Shown here: in pieces, positions 33,878 through 44,712 of the stretch
Numbering within the stretch: position 1 is the stretch's first letter
Layout: each line of letters begins with the position of its first letter
Assembly (NCBI GenBank): GCA_038093515.1
Contig: JBBPSI010000024.1
Span: forward strand, 124,001-188,000
Source of the DNA: Butyriboletus loyo
Taxonomy: Eukaryota; Basidiomycota; Agaricomycetes; Boletales; Boletaceae
DNA: 64,000 bases
Direction: 5' to 3'
Notes under the pieces: model-generated
Told to the model about the DNA's origin: nothing
The model's database searches: none
Seen by the model: only the letters and a program-made list of their open reading frames with translations
Made by a program: the position numbers and the translations under genes

Positions 33878-35715
33878 ATGTTCGCTGCGTCCACGAGGAA
33901 CAGCACCTACGAGCGTCTCGAAGGTGGGATGGGCCCCGGCCGACCGAGCAGAAAACTCGAGTGGAAAAAGCTAGCGATCGGATGCAGCGTACTCATGGGG
34001 CTCGTCTGGTTTTTCGGTCCTCGTGGAGACGCCTTCTCAGCAGGTACGCCACCCTTTTTTTTCATCAAAAAGGAAAAAAAAAAATCCAACTTTTCTGTTT
34101 CCTCCCCCCCTAGAACTTCCAATTCCTGGATTAGAAGATATCTACCCGCCACAGGGAAAGATACCGTTGGAGACACAGTCGAGCGTGGCGATAGATCTAG
34201 ACGATGCGATTCATTCGACTTGGACACCCTCCTCGACCGTCTCTACCTCCCCACCAGTCCCTACCTCCCCCGAAACCGATCCCGACCCGCTCAAAACGGT
34301 CCACTGCACTGCCCCGTATGCATCCCACCTCCCGCTGGTGCAATACGCCCTCATGATCGACGCGGGTTCGACTGGTTCCCGTATCCACATATACAAATTC
34401 AACCACTGCGGTTCGTCGCCTGCGTACGAATACGAGGTCTTCAAGATGATCCAACCGGGTTTGTCGGATCGGACCAAGACGCCACAAGGTGCTGCGGAAA
34501 GTCTCGACGTTCTCCTGGACGAAGCGCTCCGCATCATACCATCCTCGTTGCACCACTGTACGCCCCTGGCTGTGAAAGCGACAGCAGGGCTCCGATTACT
34601 CGGCGTCGAGGAGAGTCGGGCGATTTTGGAAGCGGTGGAGAAGAGGTTGAGGGAGAGGTATCCGTTCGTGGTGCCGAACACGGATGGAGTGGTGATTATG
34701 GATGGGAAGGACGAAGGTGTGTATGCATGGATCACGGTGAATTATTTATTGGATGTGATTCGGGCGGATTCGCCCAAGGACGCGCCGACGTATGCGGTGC
34801 TTGATTTGGGGGGAGGGTCGACGCAGATCGTGTTCGAGCCGGAGAAGGGTGGGGATGCGACGGCGGGGGCGGGTGGGGTGCTCAAGGATGGGGAACACAA
34901 GTATGAGTTGGTGTTTGGGGGAGAGAAGAGGGTGTTGTATCAACATTCTCATTTGGGGTATGGGTTGAAGAGTGCGAGGGAGAGCGTGCACCGGGTGGTG
35001 GAGTTTATGGATGGACTGAGGACGACGCGGGTGAGCGGGAAGGGCGATCTGCCAAGGGTAGTGAATCCGTGTCTCGCGCAGAGGACGACGAAGGAGGTGG
35101 ATGTGCCTTTGGAGGAGGGCACGGACAAGATCAGGGTGTTGATGGCGGGAGACGACGTTGGGAGCTTTGAGGCGTGTAACCGGGTTATGGAGTTGGTCAT
35201 GGCCAAGGATGCGTGAGTCGTCGCTCGTTTTTTCTCCCCGACGACTGAGATGCTGACGGTCCAATTCCACGAACGGTAGTATATGCGAGGTCAAACCATG
35301 CGCGTTCAATGGTATCTACCAACCTTCGTTGCTGGACGCGTTCCCGACGGGCAAGATCCTCCTCCTGTCGTATTTCTACGATCGGATTACGCCCCTGATA
35401 CCTCCACCGCCCAACGGCAGGCAATCGCGTATCACTATCTCGACGATCGCCACCCTCGCACGTCAAGTCTGTGCAGGCCCAAGCAGCTGGCTGGACCACT
35501 GGGGCGCCTACCCCGACGTGATCGAGGAATTGGAAGATCGGCCAGAATGGTGTCTCGATCTGACGTTCATGCATGCATTGTTGGGACTCGGGTACGAGTT
35601 TGCGGACGTGCGGGACGTGGAGCTCGGGAAGCGGATCGAGGGGACGGAGTTGGGGTGGTGTCTTGGTGCGACGATCGCGATGGTGGGGGGTGGGGAGGTG
35701 AGGTGTCGGGCATGA
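33878..35715 (+). CDS. GDA1: GDA1/CD39-family guanosine diphosphatase
   Basis: A Golgi nucleoside diphosphatase that hydrolyses GDP (or UDP) left by glycosyltransferases so that the nucleotide-sugar antiporter can keep running. Exons 33878-34043, 34114-35212 and 35280-35715 give 566 residues, the normal length. A short cytoplasmic tail precedes a membrane anchor at about 31-47 (LAIGCSVLMGLVWFFG), making it a type II protein. Apyrase-conserved regions are present: DAGSTGSR (about 139), ATAGLRLL, DGKDEGVYAWITVNYLL and DLGGGSTQIVFEP, plus the late cysteines around ICEVKPCAFNG. The last 80 bases or so of coding sequence recur at about 45,076-45,165 as part of a tandem duplication, so this gene's 3' end marks the edge of the duplicated block. 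Confidence 0.92.
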
Positions 35716-36394
35716 GGCGTTCGAGGAGGGTGGGGTGCGAGTATTATCGCGAACATTTCATGTATGATACCTATCATATTCCGTCGATCACACGACATGC
35801 TCTGCGTTCAGCCAATATTGTCCTTTATATACCCCAGGATGTAACCTGGCGTACGGACGTACTTGCCATCCATAAATTTTAAAAGAATAATTAATTATTT
35901 AGATTTAGTAAATGTAACAAATGGCATAGCGACGCTGCGCAAAGCGATTGAACGAGCCAAATTAGGCCATCTTTAATTTTTAGGTTACGCAGTTTGCCAT
36001 GTCTGATTGGTCATTGCGCTATCACTGCGGCACGACGCCCATCAGTGAAACGGTTATTGGTCGGAATCACCCAGTTCAAAGCTGTCTGTAGCAGTCTGTA
36101 ACGCTCGGCTACACTCGGTTAGCATCGGAAACCAACAACTGTTTTACTGATGCCACTTGCCAGCACATCGGAGCGCTTCGCTGGTTTTTCTATTCGCACT
36201 AACGTAAAATCTGTCCCGTTTAGGGTACGTTTTGACGACGTCCTCTAATCACGGCTCTCAGTAGAGTCATCGAGCGAGCAAGCCCGTCGGACAAACAAGC
36301 GGTTGGTCGGCATGGTTTTTCATCAACCCTGCTCTCTACTAGTAGCTAGGGGCGATATATAACCCCCCCCCCACGGATCTCATGTTCCGCATCA
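35716..36394 (+). promoter_or_regulatory. Promoter region of FMO1 with TATA box
   Basis: The region matches the segment before FMO2 (45,150-45,650) with indels. FMO1's side has an extra A/T-rich stretch of about 50 bases at about 35,873-35,923 and about 120 bases more near 36,040-36,165. A GATATATAA TATA box at 36353-36362 is followed by a run of C and then the start at 36395. Confidence 0.6.
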
Positions 36395-37862
36395 ATGTCG
36401 CTTCCTGATAGCACCACCGTTCTCATCGTAGGCGCAGGTCCAACGGGCCTCGCCGCTGCCTTGTCTCTCCTCCACCATGGCTTTCGCGACTTTGTCGTCG
36501 TAGACGCCGTCCAGCACGGCGAGAACACCTCTCGCGCTCTCGTCGTTCATGCTGCCGCTCTCGAGGTAAGACGCTTCCCCGCGCTCTTCTCTCCGTTCTC
36601 TCAATGCTTCGTAGGCCCTGGACACGATCGGGTGTGGAGATGACATCATAGCACAGGGAACGAAGACGACGAGGATGGAATTCGGGACGCGCTCGTGTAC
36701 CTTGGTCGGTCCTGATATCGCATATCTCAAACGGTACACGCGACACCCGTACGCTGTCATCATTCCTCAGAACCTGACCGAACATGCTCTCGGGACAAAG
36801 CTGGCTAGCCTTGGCGTGTCTGTCCATCGACCACTCAAGGTCGTCGGAATGAAGCGCAACACGGGGAATACCCAGCTGACCGATGTCGCGTTCGAAGATG
36901 GGAGGGTGATTACCGCGAAATATGTCGTCGGTGCGGATGGCGCATCCTCGGTGGCAAGTGTCTTGTTTGCAAATTTTTGATGTCATGTCGCTCATATCAG
37001 CGCTCAGGTTCGTGCGTCCGCTGGCATTGGTTTCACTGACCCGATGAGCAAAAGGGCGGAGAAAGTGACCAGCCTCGCGCAGATGGTCCTCGCAGACGTC
37101 ACTTTTGATGCCCTGACCGAGGCCATCCCTATCACGGGCACCCTGTCCTCGACCGGTTTCTTCTTTTGTGTTCCAATGCCTTCTACTTTTAACGAGTGCC
37201 TTGTCGCCAATGGTCACCCGTCTCTCACTGGCGAACTCTACCGGTTCGGGTCTGGTGTCCCCTTGGAAGAGGGAGAAATTCCACGTTCGCCCTCGAAGGA
37301 ATATCTCCAAAACCTTGTTGATCGGTTTGGGCCGTATTGTCTATCCTCCGATCCTTCCGTGAACCCCAAGTCCAAGTCCATACGTATCAAGGATGTCATC
37401 TGGGCGACTCGTTTCCGTAACCATGCTGCGATCGCCGACACACCATTTACTCGTCTCGGTTCTTCAGGAGAAACAGATGGTGGCGTTATCTTCCTCATAG
37501 GTGACGCTGCACACATTCATTCCCCTGCTGGTGGACAGGGTATGAATCTCGGGTTGCGTGACGCTGTGTTTTTGGGTGAAGCGCTGACGAAACACATCCA
37601 CGCTACCGAGACCAAGCCTCTCTCCGAAGCGGACGTGATCCTTCGCGATTTCGCCGCTGTGCGACATGCACGCGCGCTTGAAGTGATCGGATTCACCAAA
37701 GGACTATTGTCGATCATGGGTTCAAAGGACGGTGATTGGGTATATTGGTGGTTGCCGATTAGCCCGGTGACAGTTCGGAATTGGGGAATGTGGTTGGCGG
37801 GGATGTTACCGTTTATGCGGCGAAAGTTGGCTTGGGAGTTGAGTGGGTTGGGTCGGAAATGA
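36395..37862 (+). CDS. FAD-dependent monooxygenase FMO1 (PheA/TfdB-type)
   Basis: A class A flavoprotein hydroxylase using FAD and NAD(P)H, probably on an aromatic or terpenoid substrate. Exons 36395-36565, 36615-36950 and 37008-37862 give 453 residues. The N-terminal Rossmann motif is VGAGPTGLAAAL. The conserved GADGA segment lies at the end of exon 2, and the FAD-ribose motif GDAAHIHSPAGGQGMN is at about residue 334. It lacks the C-terminal thioredoxin-like domain of phenol hydroxylases and ends in a hydrophobic, basic tail. Intron 2 uses GTGGCA as donor (a GC donor three bases on is the alternative). FMO2 is nearly identical and has the same intron positions. The gene is the first of the duplicated block. 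Confidence 0.9.
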
Positions 37863-38805
37863 TTTTGGTGCTGGCTGTTTTTTTTTTCTTCGTCGATTTT
37901 AGAACGTGTGTCACAATCTATGTATACCGGATCTTTCAATGCATTATTATCCTCATGAAAATAAGTCAGACGGGTAGAATCGACGAGCCGAGGGACTACC
38001 CGCTCTGGAAATGGCCACCCAAGGGGCTGCTGCCTTCCAGTTCGAGCGAGCGATGTGCGAATGATATGACTCTCGATATGTTGGATGAAGCATGACTACT
38101 TCCTGAAACGTTTGTATCCCAGAAGAGCCCAGTCCTATTGATCGCATTTCCACATCCAGGTTCTGTTTTTTTTTTTTGGATAAGCGTGGATATCATTATG
38201 CAGCGACTGCCTAGACTAGTCTTGCTCAATACGCTAAGGCGACCGGTCCGAGAGGGTGTAGGACTCCACGAGCCGTCAGGTGGCCTCGGTGGCGGCAGAG
38301 GGAGTGGGCAGTCTCAACGTTTGTGACCCAGTTTGAGGGAGGTTGGATTGGTCCGATATGAGCGGCCACGTTTTACCAAAGCTTGGTGCGTATAAGGAAG
38401 TTGCTCCTCGTCGAGGAATGTGTTCACGCGGTTAAGCCAGCGGGCTCCGATGCGGCCTGAATAGTTAAGGTTTGATTTCAAATTTCTGATGACGCGTTCG
38501 CATGGGGGGGTTCTGTTTGGGTTCTGTTGCCAAGGTTTGAAACCTGAGGTTGGGTTGGCCGGGCCAAAGCTCTGGCACTGCAAACATTCAGTGGCGTCTG
38601 TCTTTCATGGGAGAGTCCCCCGGATGTTCCCTGATAGAAGAACACTGCGTTGTGCGGTGGTACTGTGGCACTCTTTTTGGGTTAGTGGGGTTTCGTACAT
38701 GGTTTCCATTCGAGGGGGTATTCATAATGATCACTTTCTTGATACCACAATGATCACTTTGGTTCTTGATACCACCGATTGTGATCTCTAGCGCCTGTCG
38801 GAGTG

Positions 38806-38907
38806 ACCAATTTCATATTCCTCGCTTCACTCGCTTCATGCGTTACCGCTACTCAGGGACCACAGGCTTTCCCCTTAATCCGCGCGATGACATATCTAGT
38901 ACCCTCC
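38806..38907 (+). pseudogene. Degenerate copy of the membrane-protein gene 5' end
   Basis: The stretch from CATATTCCTCGCTTCACTCG through GCGTTACCGCTACTCAGGGA to the start region matches 39,180-39,290 upstream of the intact gene, with a small deletion just after the position of the start codon. Similarity then stops. Confidence 0.65.
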
Positions 38908-39145
38908 ACCAAAAAGAATTCTGCCGGTTGTGAGTTCTGGCCCCAAATCGTTCTGCTGCTGTGTTCAACTCCGATCCGGTGGGAATCCGTCACGACTCGA
39001 TGCAAAAGCCTATACTCTTTTTGGGTTTCGGGCGGTTACTTTTTCACACAGTTGGGTTAGGCAGTGCCGGCGCGTTCAGTGGCCTCCAGTCACTGATCGG
39101 CGGATTGAACTGTTTCTCGGTGAATGCGTACTACCACACGGCGCG

Positions 39146-39155
39146 CATATAAAAA
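39146..39155 (+). promoter_or_regulatory. TATA box of membrane-protein gene 1
   Basis: CATATAAAAA lies about 105 bases before the start codon at 39258. The same box precedes the second copy at 48,100. A 41-codon frame begins right after it and ends inside the gene in both copies, but transcription should begin downstream of that ATG. Confidence 0.55.
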
Positions 39156-39257
39156 TGATGGACGACGAACAGATCCCCCAATCTCATATCCCTCTCTTTG
39201 CTCGCTTTGTGCGTTACCGCTACTCAGGGACCATACGCATTTCCCTTCATCCGCGCC

Positions 39258-40571
39258 ATGTACATTCCCGACATATCTAACACCCTTCAACGTCGCTCCA
39301 AGGCTGCGAGGCTGCCACTTAGCAAGCCCAACTTCACCCTGGACACCTTGTGCAAGGCAGGTGTCTTGGGTGGAGACGAGGCCGTATCGGCCATGGCCAC
39401 TGTTCTTGTCTGCAAGGACAGGCGGTGGTTAGGGTGGTACAGCTCTCCAGGATCAGATCAGATTGCCAAACGATATGACCTTCTCGCAAAGTCAAGGTTG
39501 TCCGACGCCTTTTCCCCCGGTGTCCACACTGATCCTTCCACGTTGTTCGAGTTGGATGGCTGGGAGGCTCCCAGGTTCAGAGCCGCCCACTCGGACACCA
39601 TCATCGAGGAGACAGGCTACGCAGCCGCCCTCTTCATGAAGGAGTGCGCTGCTCGGAAAGGAGAGGTTTTGAAGGGGAGAAAAATACAGCCTGTTGGGGT
39701 CACGATCGCTGAGCTCAACCACGTCCCTGCACCTCAGATATACCCCAAACGCATTAACGCGTACACCACTGTCTTCGCCAGCATCCCCATCGCCGTTAGC
39801 GTCGGCACCTGCGTTGCTTGTGGTGTCTTTCGTGATTGGTTTTCGTTCTCGTTGATCGTCTTGGGTATCCTCGCAGACGGTGTCTCCAGTCTCGTCATCG
39901 GCTCAGCCAAGCTCGTGTTCAGCCATCCTGACCCAGTTAAAGGGGGCCCTCCTGGCGATGGTATCCTTAGTTCAGACAAGGAGGTCGTGTTGCTCGAGGG
40001 CCCGGAGGGTGCTGTGAACTCTGTCACCCACGGCATGTTCTCTCTCAGTTTCCCCAGCGAATCCCATTACAAATACATCAGATGGTGTTCCGTCCTTCTC
40101 ACTATCCACTCCATCGCCCCGCTACTGCTTATCCCCCACTGTTCCTTGTTCGGCCAAACGATGTTTGTGACTTCATTCGGTGTCTCTTGGATTTACATTT
40201 CGTGGCTGCCCTCCTTGGACAAGGAGACAATCCAAGGGGATATGCTGCTCAACACTGTACTCCAGAAACCGGTCTTGACCAAGTATCACTTGGGCACGCA
40301 CACAACCGTAGCGGTCTTTGTCCTGCTCGTTCTTCAACCTGAAGAACCGAACAAAATGCTTGACGATCTCCTTCCCGGCGACACCAAGGTTTGGAGACAT
40401 TGGAAAAAGAGGATCGTGCGGAGACTCCTGGACAAGGAGAAGCTCGAGTTTGTGAACTCAGACTGGGAGCTGGACGGGTTCAGTCAACAGGAGCGGTTCT
40501 CGCTCGAGATGTTGTATGGCGATGCTCAAGCAGCTTACGGTGGTTATATTGACCATGTCGCTTCCAAGTAA
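39258..40571 (+). CDS. Multi-pass membrane protein of unknown family (Mem1)
   Basis: A single-exon gene of 437 residues. The first 165 residues are soluble, with LDTLCKAGVLGGDEAVSAMA and GWYSSPGSDQIAKRYDLLAK. Hydrophobic segments follow at about 168-191, 194-217, 274-296, 298-317 and 346-361, so probably four or five transmembrane helices. The tail is charged (KVWRHWKKRIVRRLL). I recognise it only as similar to uncharacterised agaricomycete membrane proteins, with no transporter or enzyme motif seen. An almost identical copy stands at 48,212 and fragments lie at 38,806 and 44,713. Its repeated linkage to FMO and P450 genes suggests, but does not show, a role in the same pathway, such as moving a product or organising the enzymes at a membrane. 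Confidence 0.8.
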   Translation: MYIPDISNTLQRRSKAARLPLSKPNFTLDTLCKAGVLGGDEAVSAMATVLVCKDRRWLGWYSSPGSDQIAKRYDLLAKSRLSDAFSPGVHTDPSTLFELDGWEAPRFRAAHSDTIIEETGYAAALFMKECAARKGEVLKGRKIQPVGVTIAELNHVPAPQIYPKRINAYTTVFASIPIAVSVGTCVACGVFRDWFSFSLIVLGILADGVSSLVIGSAKLVFSHPDPVKGGPPGDGILSSDKEVVLLEGPEGAVNSVTHGMFSLSFPSESHYKYIRWCSVLLTIHSIAPLLLIPHCSLFGQTMFVTSFGVSWIYISWLPSLDKETIQGDMLLNTVLQKPVLTKYHLGTHTTVAVFVLLVLQPEEPNKMLDDLLPGDTKVWRHWKKRIVRRLLDKEKLEFVNSDWELDGFSQQERFSLEMLYGDAQAAYGGYIDHVASK

Positions 40572-40835
40572 TCCTTTTTCCATGTATTTTCTGGAGTGCC
40601 ACCAAGTTTATCTGACACTGTATCCCGAGTTTTGTATAGTGACAAGTTCTATCAGCGCCAGCTTTTTTCTCTTCTTTCTTCCGTTTACTTTTGGGATATG
40701 TTTGCGACTCTATCTAGGGCACGGTTGCCTGGAGGTATGATCATTTATCCCTGGTTGTACATATAAACATATCCGTAGCAGCGGCTCAATGACAATAGTA
40801 CACGTCGTACTCCCCAGCTGGCTCCACTGGCAACC

Positions 40836-41935
40836 TCAGGCAACGTATGGTCGCACACGCAAGGGTAACTTGCATCCGACCTCACCCGCGATCTTTGGTC
40901 GTGGTGTCACCTCTTCCCATCTCAATCTTGGTGTCGAGACCATCTCGCATCTCAAACACAAAGTTCTTCACGAGCACCGACAACACTGCCTACCCAAAAT
41001 GCAAGGTCATTTGCACTGTGCTTTCGGGTGTAAAATGTTCACATGTACAAATTCTTTCCGATCTCACCGGTTGCGCAAATGGCGAGCGCTCAGAAGTGTT
41101 CTATCGCTTGGCAGCGAGCCTCACGATGTTATAATAGGTCCTGGATTCGACTGAATGCAATCCCACTCTTAATGCTGTGCCGTTGCGCGTTTACAGAGAC
41201 AACAAGCTTATTGAACTCAAATTACCCACTGACGTGCTCGATCGATTGGAAAACGCGCAGGTGGAAGTCACGTTCAATATCAACCGTACACACATCAAAA
41301 AAAGATCAAAATACGCACGATTCGTTCCAAGGCCAAGTAGGACATGTTTTTATGTTGAAAAAAATGCAGTGTTGCTATCGACCGACCTACGGAGAGTCGT
41401 CACGCGGGTCCTTCACCAGTCCGAAAACGGCCAGACTGAGATGAAAGCGAGGCAAGGTGCAGATCAAAAAGAAGAGCCATCGTTCGGGTCCGGTCCATCG
41501 GGGGCTGGCCCATCCGCGCGTCTTCAATCAAGAGAGAGTATCAATGAGTACGAGTATTTCGGATATGGCCATTGCGAAATCCAATGCGCTACCTAAAAAT
41601 ATCGTGCCCTAGTGAAAAGGAGCGATCACCTTGCTTGCAAGGTCATTTGCACGGTCGCCTCGGGTGCAATCACGTCACGTGGTATACTAATGAGCAAGGG
41701 TGACTAATAATACCGAAAGAGGACCGTCGATAAACAGTTTACCTCATGGACGGATTGGTGCGGCGACGACGGGGGGCAGGACAGGTGGGGTGGTCAGCAG
41801 TCTAGCCATAAGAATCCACGAGCCGCCGCAACATGCACTGCACTACGCACCTTGAACTCCGCTACCGAAAAATCCCTGCCCAAACGACGATGCAGTCCTC
41901 GGCGCTCTTTAATCTCGGTTCCAGATCCTAGTGGT
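40836..41935 (-). pseudogene. P450 pseudogene 1 (3' end only, split by an insertion)
   Basis: The last P450 exon (40836-about 41,000, reading backwards) and part of the preceding intron and haem exon (about 41,805-41,935) match P450a at 49,798-50,080. They are separated here by about 800 bases of foreign sequence at the intron/exon border. The frame is damaged in the last exon, with small changes near 40,900. Upstream of 41,935 similarity is lost until a block at 42,127 that matches the region upstream of P450a. All of the I-helix, K-helix and N-terminus is gone, so it cannot make an enzyme. It occupies the same place after Mem1 as P450a does after Mem2. Confidence 0.75.
41000..41804 (+). mobile_element. 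Insertion in P450 pseudogene with coding relics
   Basis: The inserted segment carries two versions of one short sequence (GCAAGGTCATTTGCAC...TCGGGTG) at about 41,000-41,035 and 41,638-41,672, both reading KVICTV-SG. Between them an open frame (about 41,140-41,596, plus strand) encodes LRVYRDNKLIELKLPTDVL and LENAQVEVTFNINRTHI, which look like genuine protein. I do not recognise the family. It could be a captured gene fragment or a decayed transposon. No clear target-site duplication is seen. Confidence 0.4.
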
Positions 41936-42351
41936 GCAGAGCTTCAAGTTGGAGGCAAAACTTCCCGGACACAGGGACAGAAACAGTTATGGAGCATGAC
42001 AAACTGACAGGTTCAATTGCACCAGAATTTTGCCACCGACTTTCAGGTCCGACATGATAATATAAGATAAACTCTGTGGCGTTGGGAACGAGACTAGGGC
42101 CTCTTTAGGATCCCATCATGACCGTGCGCGTCTATCAAGGAAAAGAAATGAGTCGGAAGCGCAGGGTACTGTACGCTCGGATTAAACTAGTCCGACCCGG
42201 GTTGAAAGAATGACGATCACGACGAATAGCCGCCAAGTAATACTGGGAAGTTCGAAGGTCCAGGTGTTGGCAATCAATCCTAACCGAGCGATGGAGGATA
42301 GGTGATAATGTAGATACGAAAGATGGATTAGAGCTAGTACCTTCTACCCAT

Positions 42352-43690
42352 TCAAGCAACGTACGGTCGCGCACACAAGGGCAACTTGCATCCCCGCAAT
42401 CTTTGGTCGCGGAAGCACACCTCTTCCGATTTCAATCTTGGAATCGACATCATCACGTAGTTCAAAAACAAAGTTCTTGACGAGTACCATCAACACCGCC
42501 TAACCAAAAAAAAGCCATAAAGATCGATGAACCACCGAATACTAGTGCACCACACACCTTGAACTCTGCCACTGCGAAATTCTTCCCCAAGCATGTCCTC
42601 AGACCATCCACGAAGGTGAGCAAGTGTCGATGACCCTGGATTTCTGTAGCCTTGGCAGGTATCCCATCCTGACCGTCTGCGTCCTCGAGCCATCGACTCG
42701 GCTGGAACGCCTTGGCATCCTCACCCCAAATTGCGGTAGAACGGTTCATGCATTCCATCGAAACAGCGACGCGGGTGTCTTTGGCGATCGTCAAGCTACC
42801 GACCAGCTCGCCGGATTTCGTGCGGACGGGTTCAGAGAGCGGGATAACATCATCCTCGATAGCCTGTAGAAGTGCCATATCACCATCAATCATCAATAGC
42901 GCGGCATACACGATAGATCAGGAGGAGGCATGGATGAATCAGTGCAGACGTACGATACGTGTAAGTTCGGTGGCAGGTGAGTGGATGCGGAGAATCTCGA
43001 GGACGATGGCATCCAGATAGGGAAGACCATTTGTAAATTCATCATAGGTTGGGTCTGCCCCATGCTCGAGGAGCCCGTTTCGCAGCTTTGTCTGCACGTC
43101 TGGGTTCCGTGAGAGCTCGAGCAAGGCCTACTAGATAACCGGTTAGTCGCTGCATAGAGAATGCATAGGTAGTACATTACACTCAAGCTGACTAGAGTGT
43201 AGACATCCATGAGTCAAAATGCATTCGAGTATATACAGTCAAAACATTTACCAGAAGTCGTTTCATACCCTGCGACGAGTAACACTTTCATGTGTGAAAC
43301 TAACGTCGAAGACTCGAGGACGTAGCAACCAGATTCATTGAGTCGAGCAAGTCAGTGTTGCATGTAGAACAATACCTAGAATTGGCCATGTACTGAGCAA
43401 TCCAATAATAGACCTCTATTCCTTTGCCCCACTACACCCATTTCTAACCCTTTCTGTGTTCGAGAGAGCAATATATTCGAGATCCCTTCCATTGTGACGT
43501 TGAGCTTATCGTGCGCGATGTAGGCACCACCGCGAGGAACGGAAATGAAATGCCTGCGCCAGGAGAAGAAGCCCTCTATTGAGGGCTGCGGAGCAAGGGG
43601 ATGTGGTAAATGTGTCAAAGACCTCGGTGGCGTGGTTTTTGCCAAGCTCGAGTGTGTTTTTGCCTCGCGAGACACAACGGAGGGTCGACT
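42352..43690 (-). pseudogene. P450 pseudogene 2 (copy of P450b, 5' truncated)
   Basis: The segment aligns with P450b (53,272-54,680), including the I-helix region, the K-helix E-I-L-R motif and the haem motif (FVDGLRTCLGKNFAVAEF). Three defects are visible. Compared with P450b, eight bases are missing near 42,392, which shifts the frame before the C-terminus. About 66 bases holding the small exon that encodes KGANEDSQFQLTKDEVMAQ are deleted near 43,340. The gene stops matching near 43,690, so all N-terminal exons are absent. It therefore cannot encode a working enzyme. Its position after pseudogene 1 mirrors P450b after P450a. Confidence 0.8.
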
Positions 43691-44712
43691 GACAGTCGTG
43701 TAAAGTACTCGCGAGGGTAGATGTACCTGGTCTCGGATCCCAAGGCTCGATCACTCAGAGGGTACACCCTAAAAAAACGGCGTGCTTGCTGCTGCTGTCA
43801 CCATAATAGCATGTAAAATCGTGGTATTGGAGAAATACTTAGCAGCGCACAACGTTCCTGTGGTCGTGCCTGATGACTTGAGGCGTCGAAATGTTGAACA
43901 TTGAGGCTTTGAGGAAGCAGGGATATGGGCTATGTAACTTCTCGTGTACACACCAGAGACGAGCCAGGAATCAACATGGATGTGGCAAATGATCTCCAGG
44001 AGAATTTCTCCTGGGCACCACCACTCTCAGCATTTTCTGACGATGAACTTGCAGGGCCGGAAACCATCTCACTTGACAAGATTGATGCCGAGTTCACAGC
44101 ATTCAAAGCGCCGAAAGATATGGAGCAACTTGAGCGCGTTGATGACCAGGAGGAAATGTCTATGAATTAGGCCAAGTCGATGAAGGAATCATACCCAAGG
44201 CTGCTGAGGATGAGGTTTTAGCTGTCGATCATGATGCAGGGGATAATATAGTCTGGTCACCAGACTAGGGATAATAGTGGATGGGATTAATTCACTGCTT
44301 ACCTAATGTTCTTCTGGTTGTGATTAGTCCTTTGAGGCCGCAAAAAACGCGTCGTTGGCCCTGAGAGGCCGCAGCTAGCTGTGTTTAACGTTCAACCCTG
44401 ATCTGACGACTAGAAACAAGCCTGATACTGTTTTTGAGTTTCGGTGTCGTTGGTGGCTGACATGCCCTCGTCGGCGTTCCGGGCACCTGGAACTCCTACC
44501 TTCTTGGGATCGCAGCTCATGTCATCATACTTCTGTACTTGCCGTCATCACACCGTTCTTGACCAGCAACATCCAAAGATAGAGCGTACCGAATTCGAAT
44601 GCCGTGCGGTGATCTAACTTAAGCCCCCCCTCACTTTTCCGACCTGCACCAAGACGGACGAAGATCTGTATACGGTTTTGACGGTGATCAGTTGTCTCTA
44701 GGTGTAAGAGCG
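43691..44712. other. Region with an unrecognised coding relic
   Basis: About 1 kb. On the plus strand from about 43,970 a frame reads NMDVANDLQENFSWAPPL, DDELAGPETISLDKIDAEF and LERVDDQEEM. After a one-base shift near 44,160 it continues LGQVDEGIIPKAAEDEVLAV to VWSPD and a stop at about 44,268. This looks like a dead acidic protein fragment, possibly transposon-borne. A palindrome (AGTCTGGTCACCAGACT) overlaps its end. Confidence 0.4.

Larger units (their letters stand above)
37863..39257. other. Intergenic region with relics
   Basis: 1.4 kb between FMO1 and the first membrane-protein gene. A minus-strand open frame at 38314-38583 contains a plausible protein stretch (GARWLNRVNTFLDEEQLPY), possibly transposon-derived. 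A decayed copy of the membrane gene's 5' end lies at 38,806-38,907. It shares little with the matching gap in the second block copy. Confidence 0.5.

Noticed and set aside
36423..37310. 295-codon minus-strand frame opposite FMO1 (and a 333-codon one opposite FMO2)
   Set aside because: Antisense shadow. It is duplicated only because FMO1 and FMO2 are duplicated, and it runs across both introns of the real gene.
39155..39280. 41-codon frame before Mem1 (also at 48,112-48,234) as a conserved uORF
   Set aside because: It starts directly behind the TATA box, so its ATG is probably upstream of the transcription start. Conservation is explained by the recent duplication.
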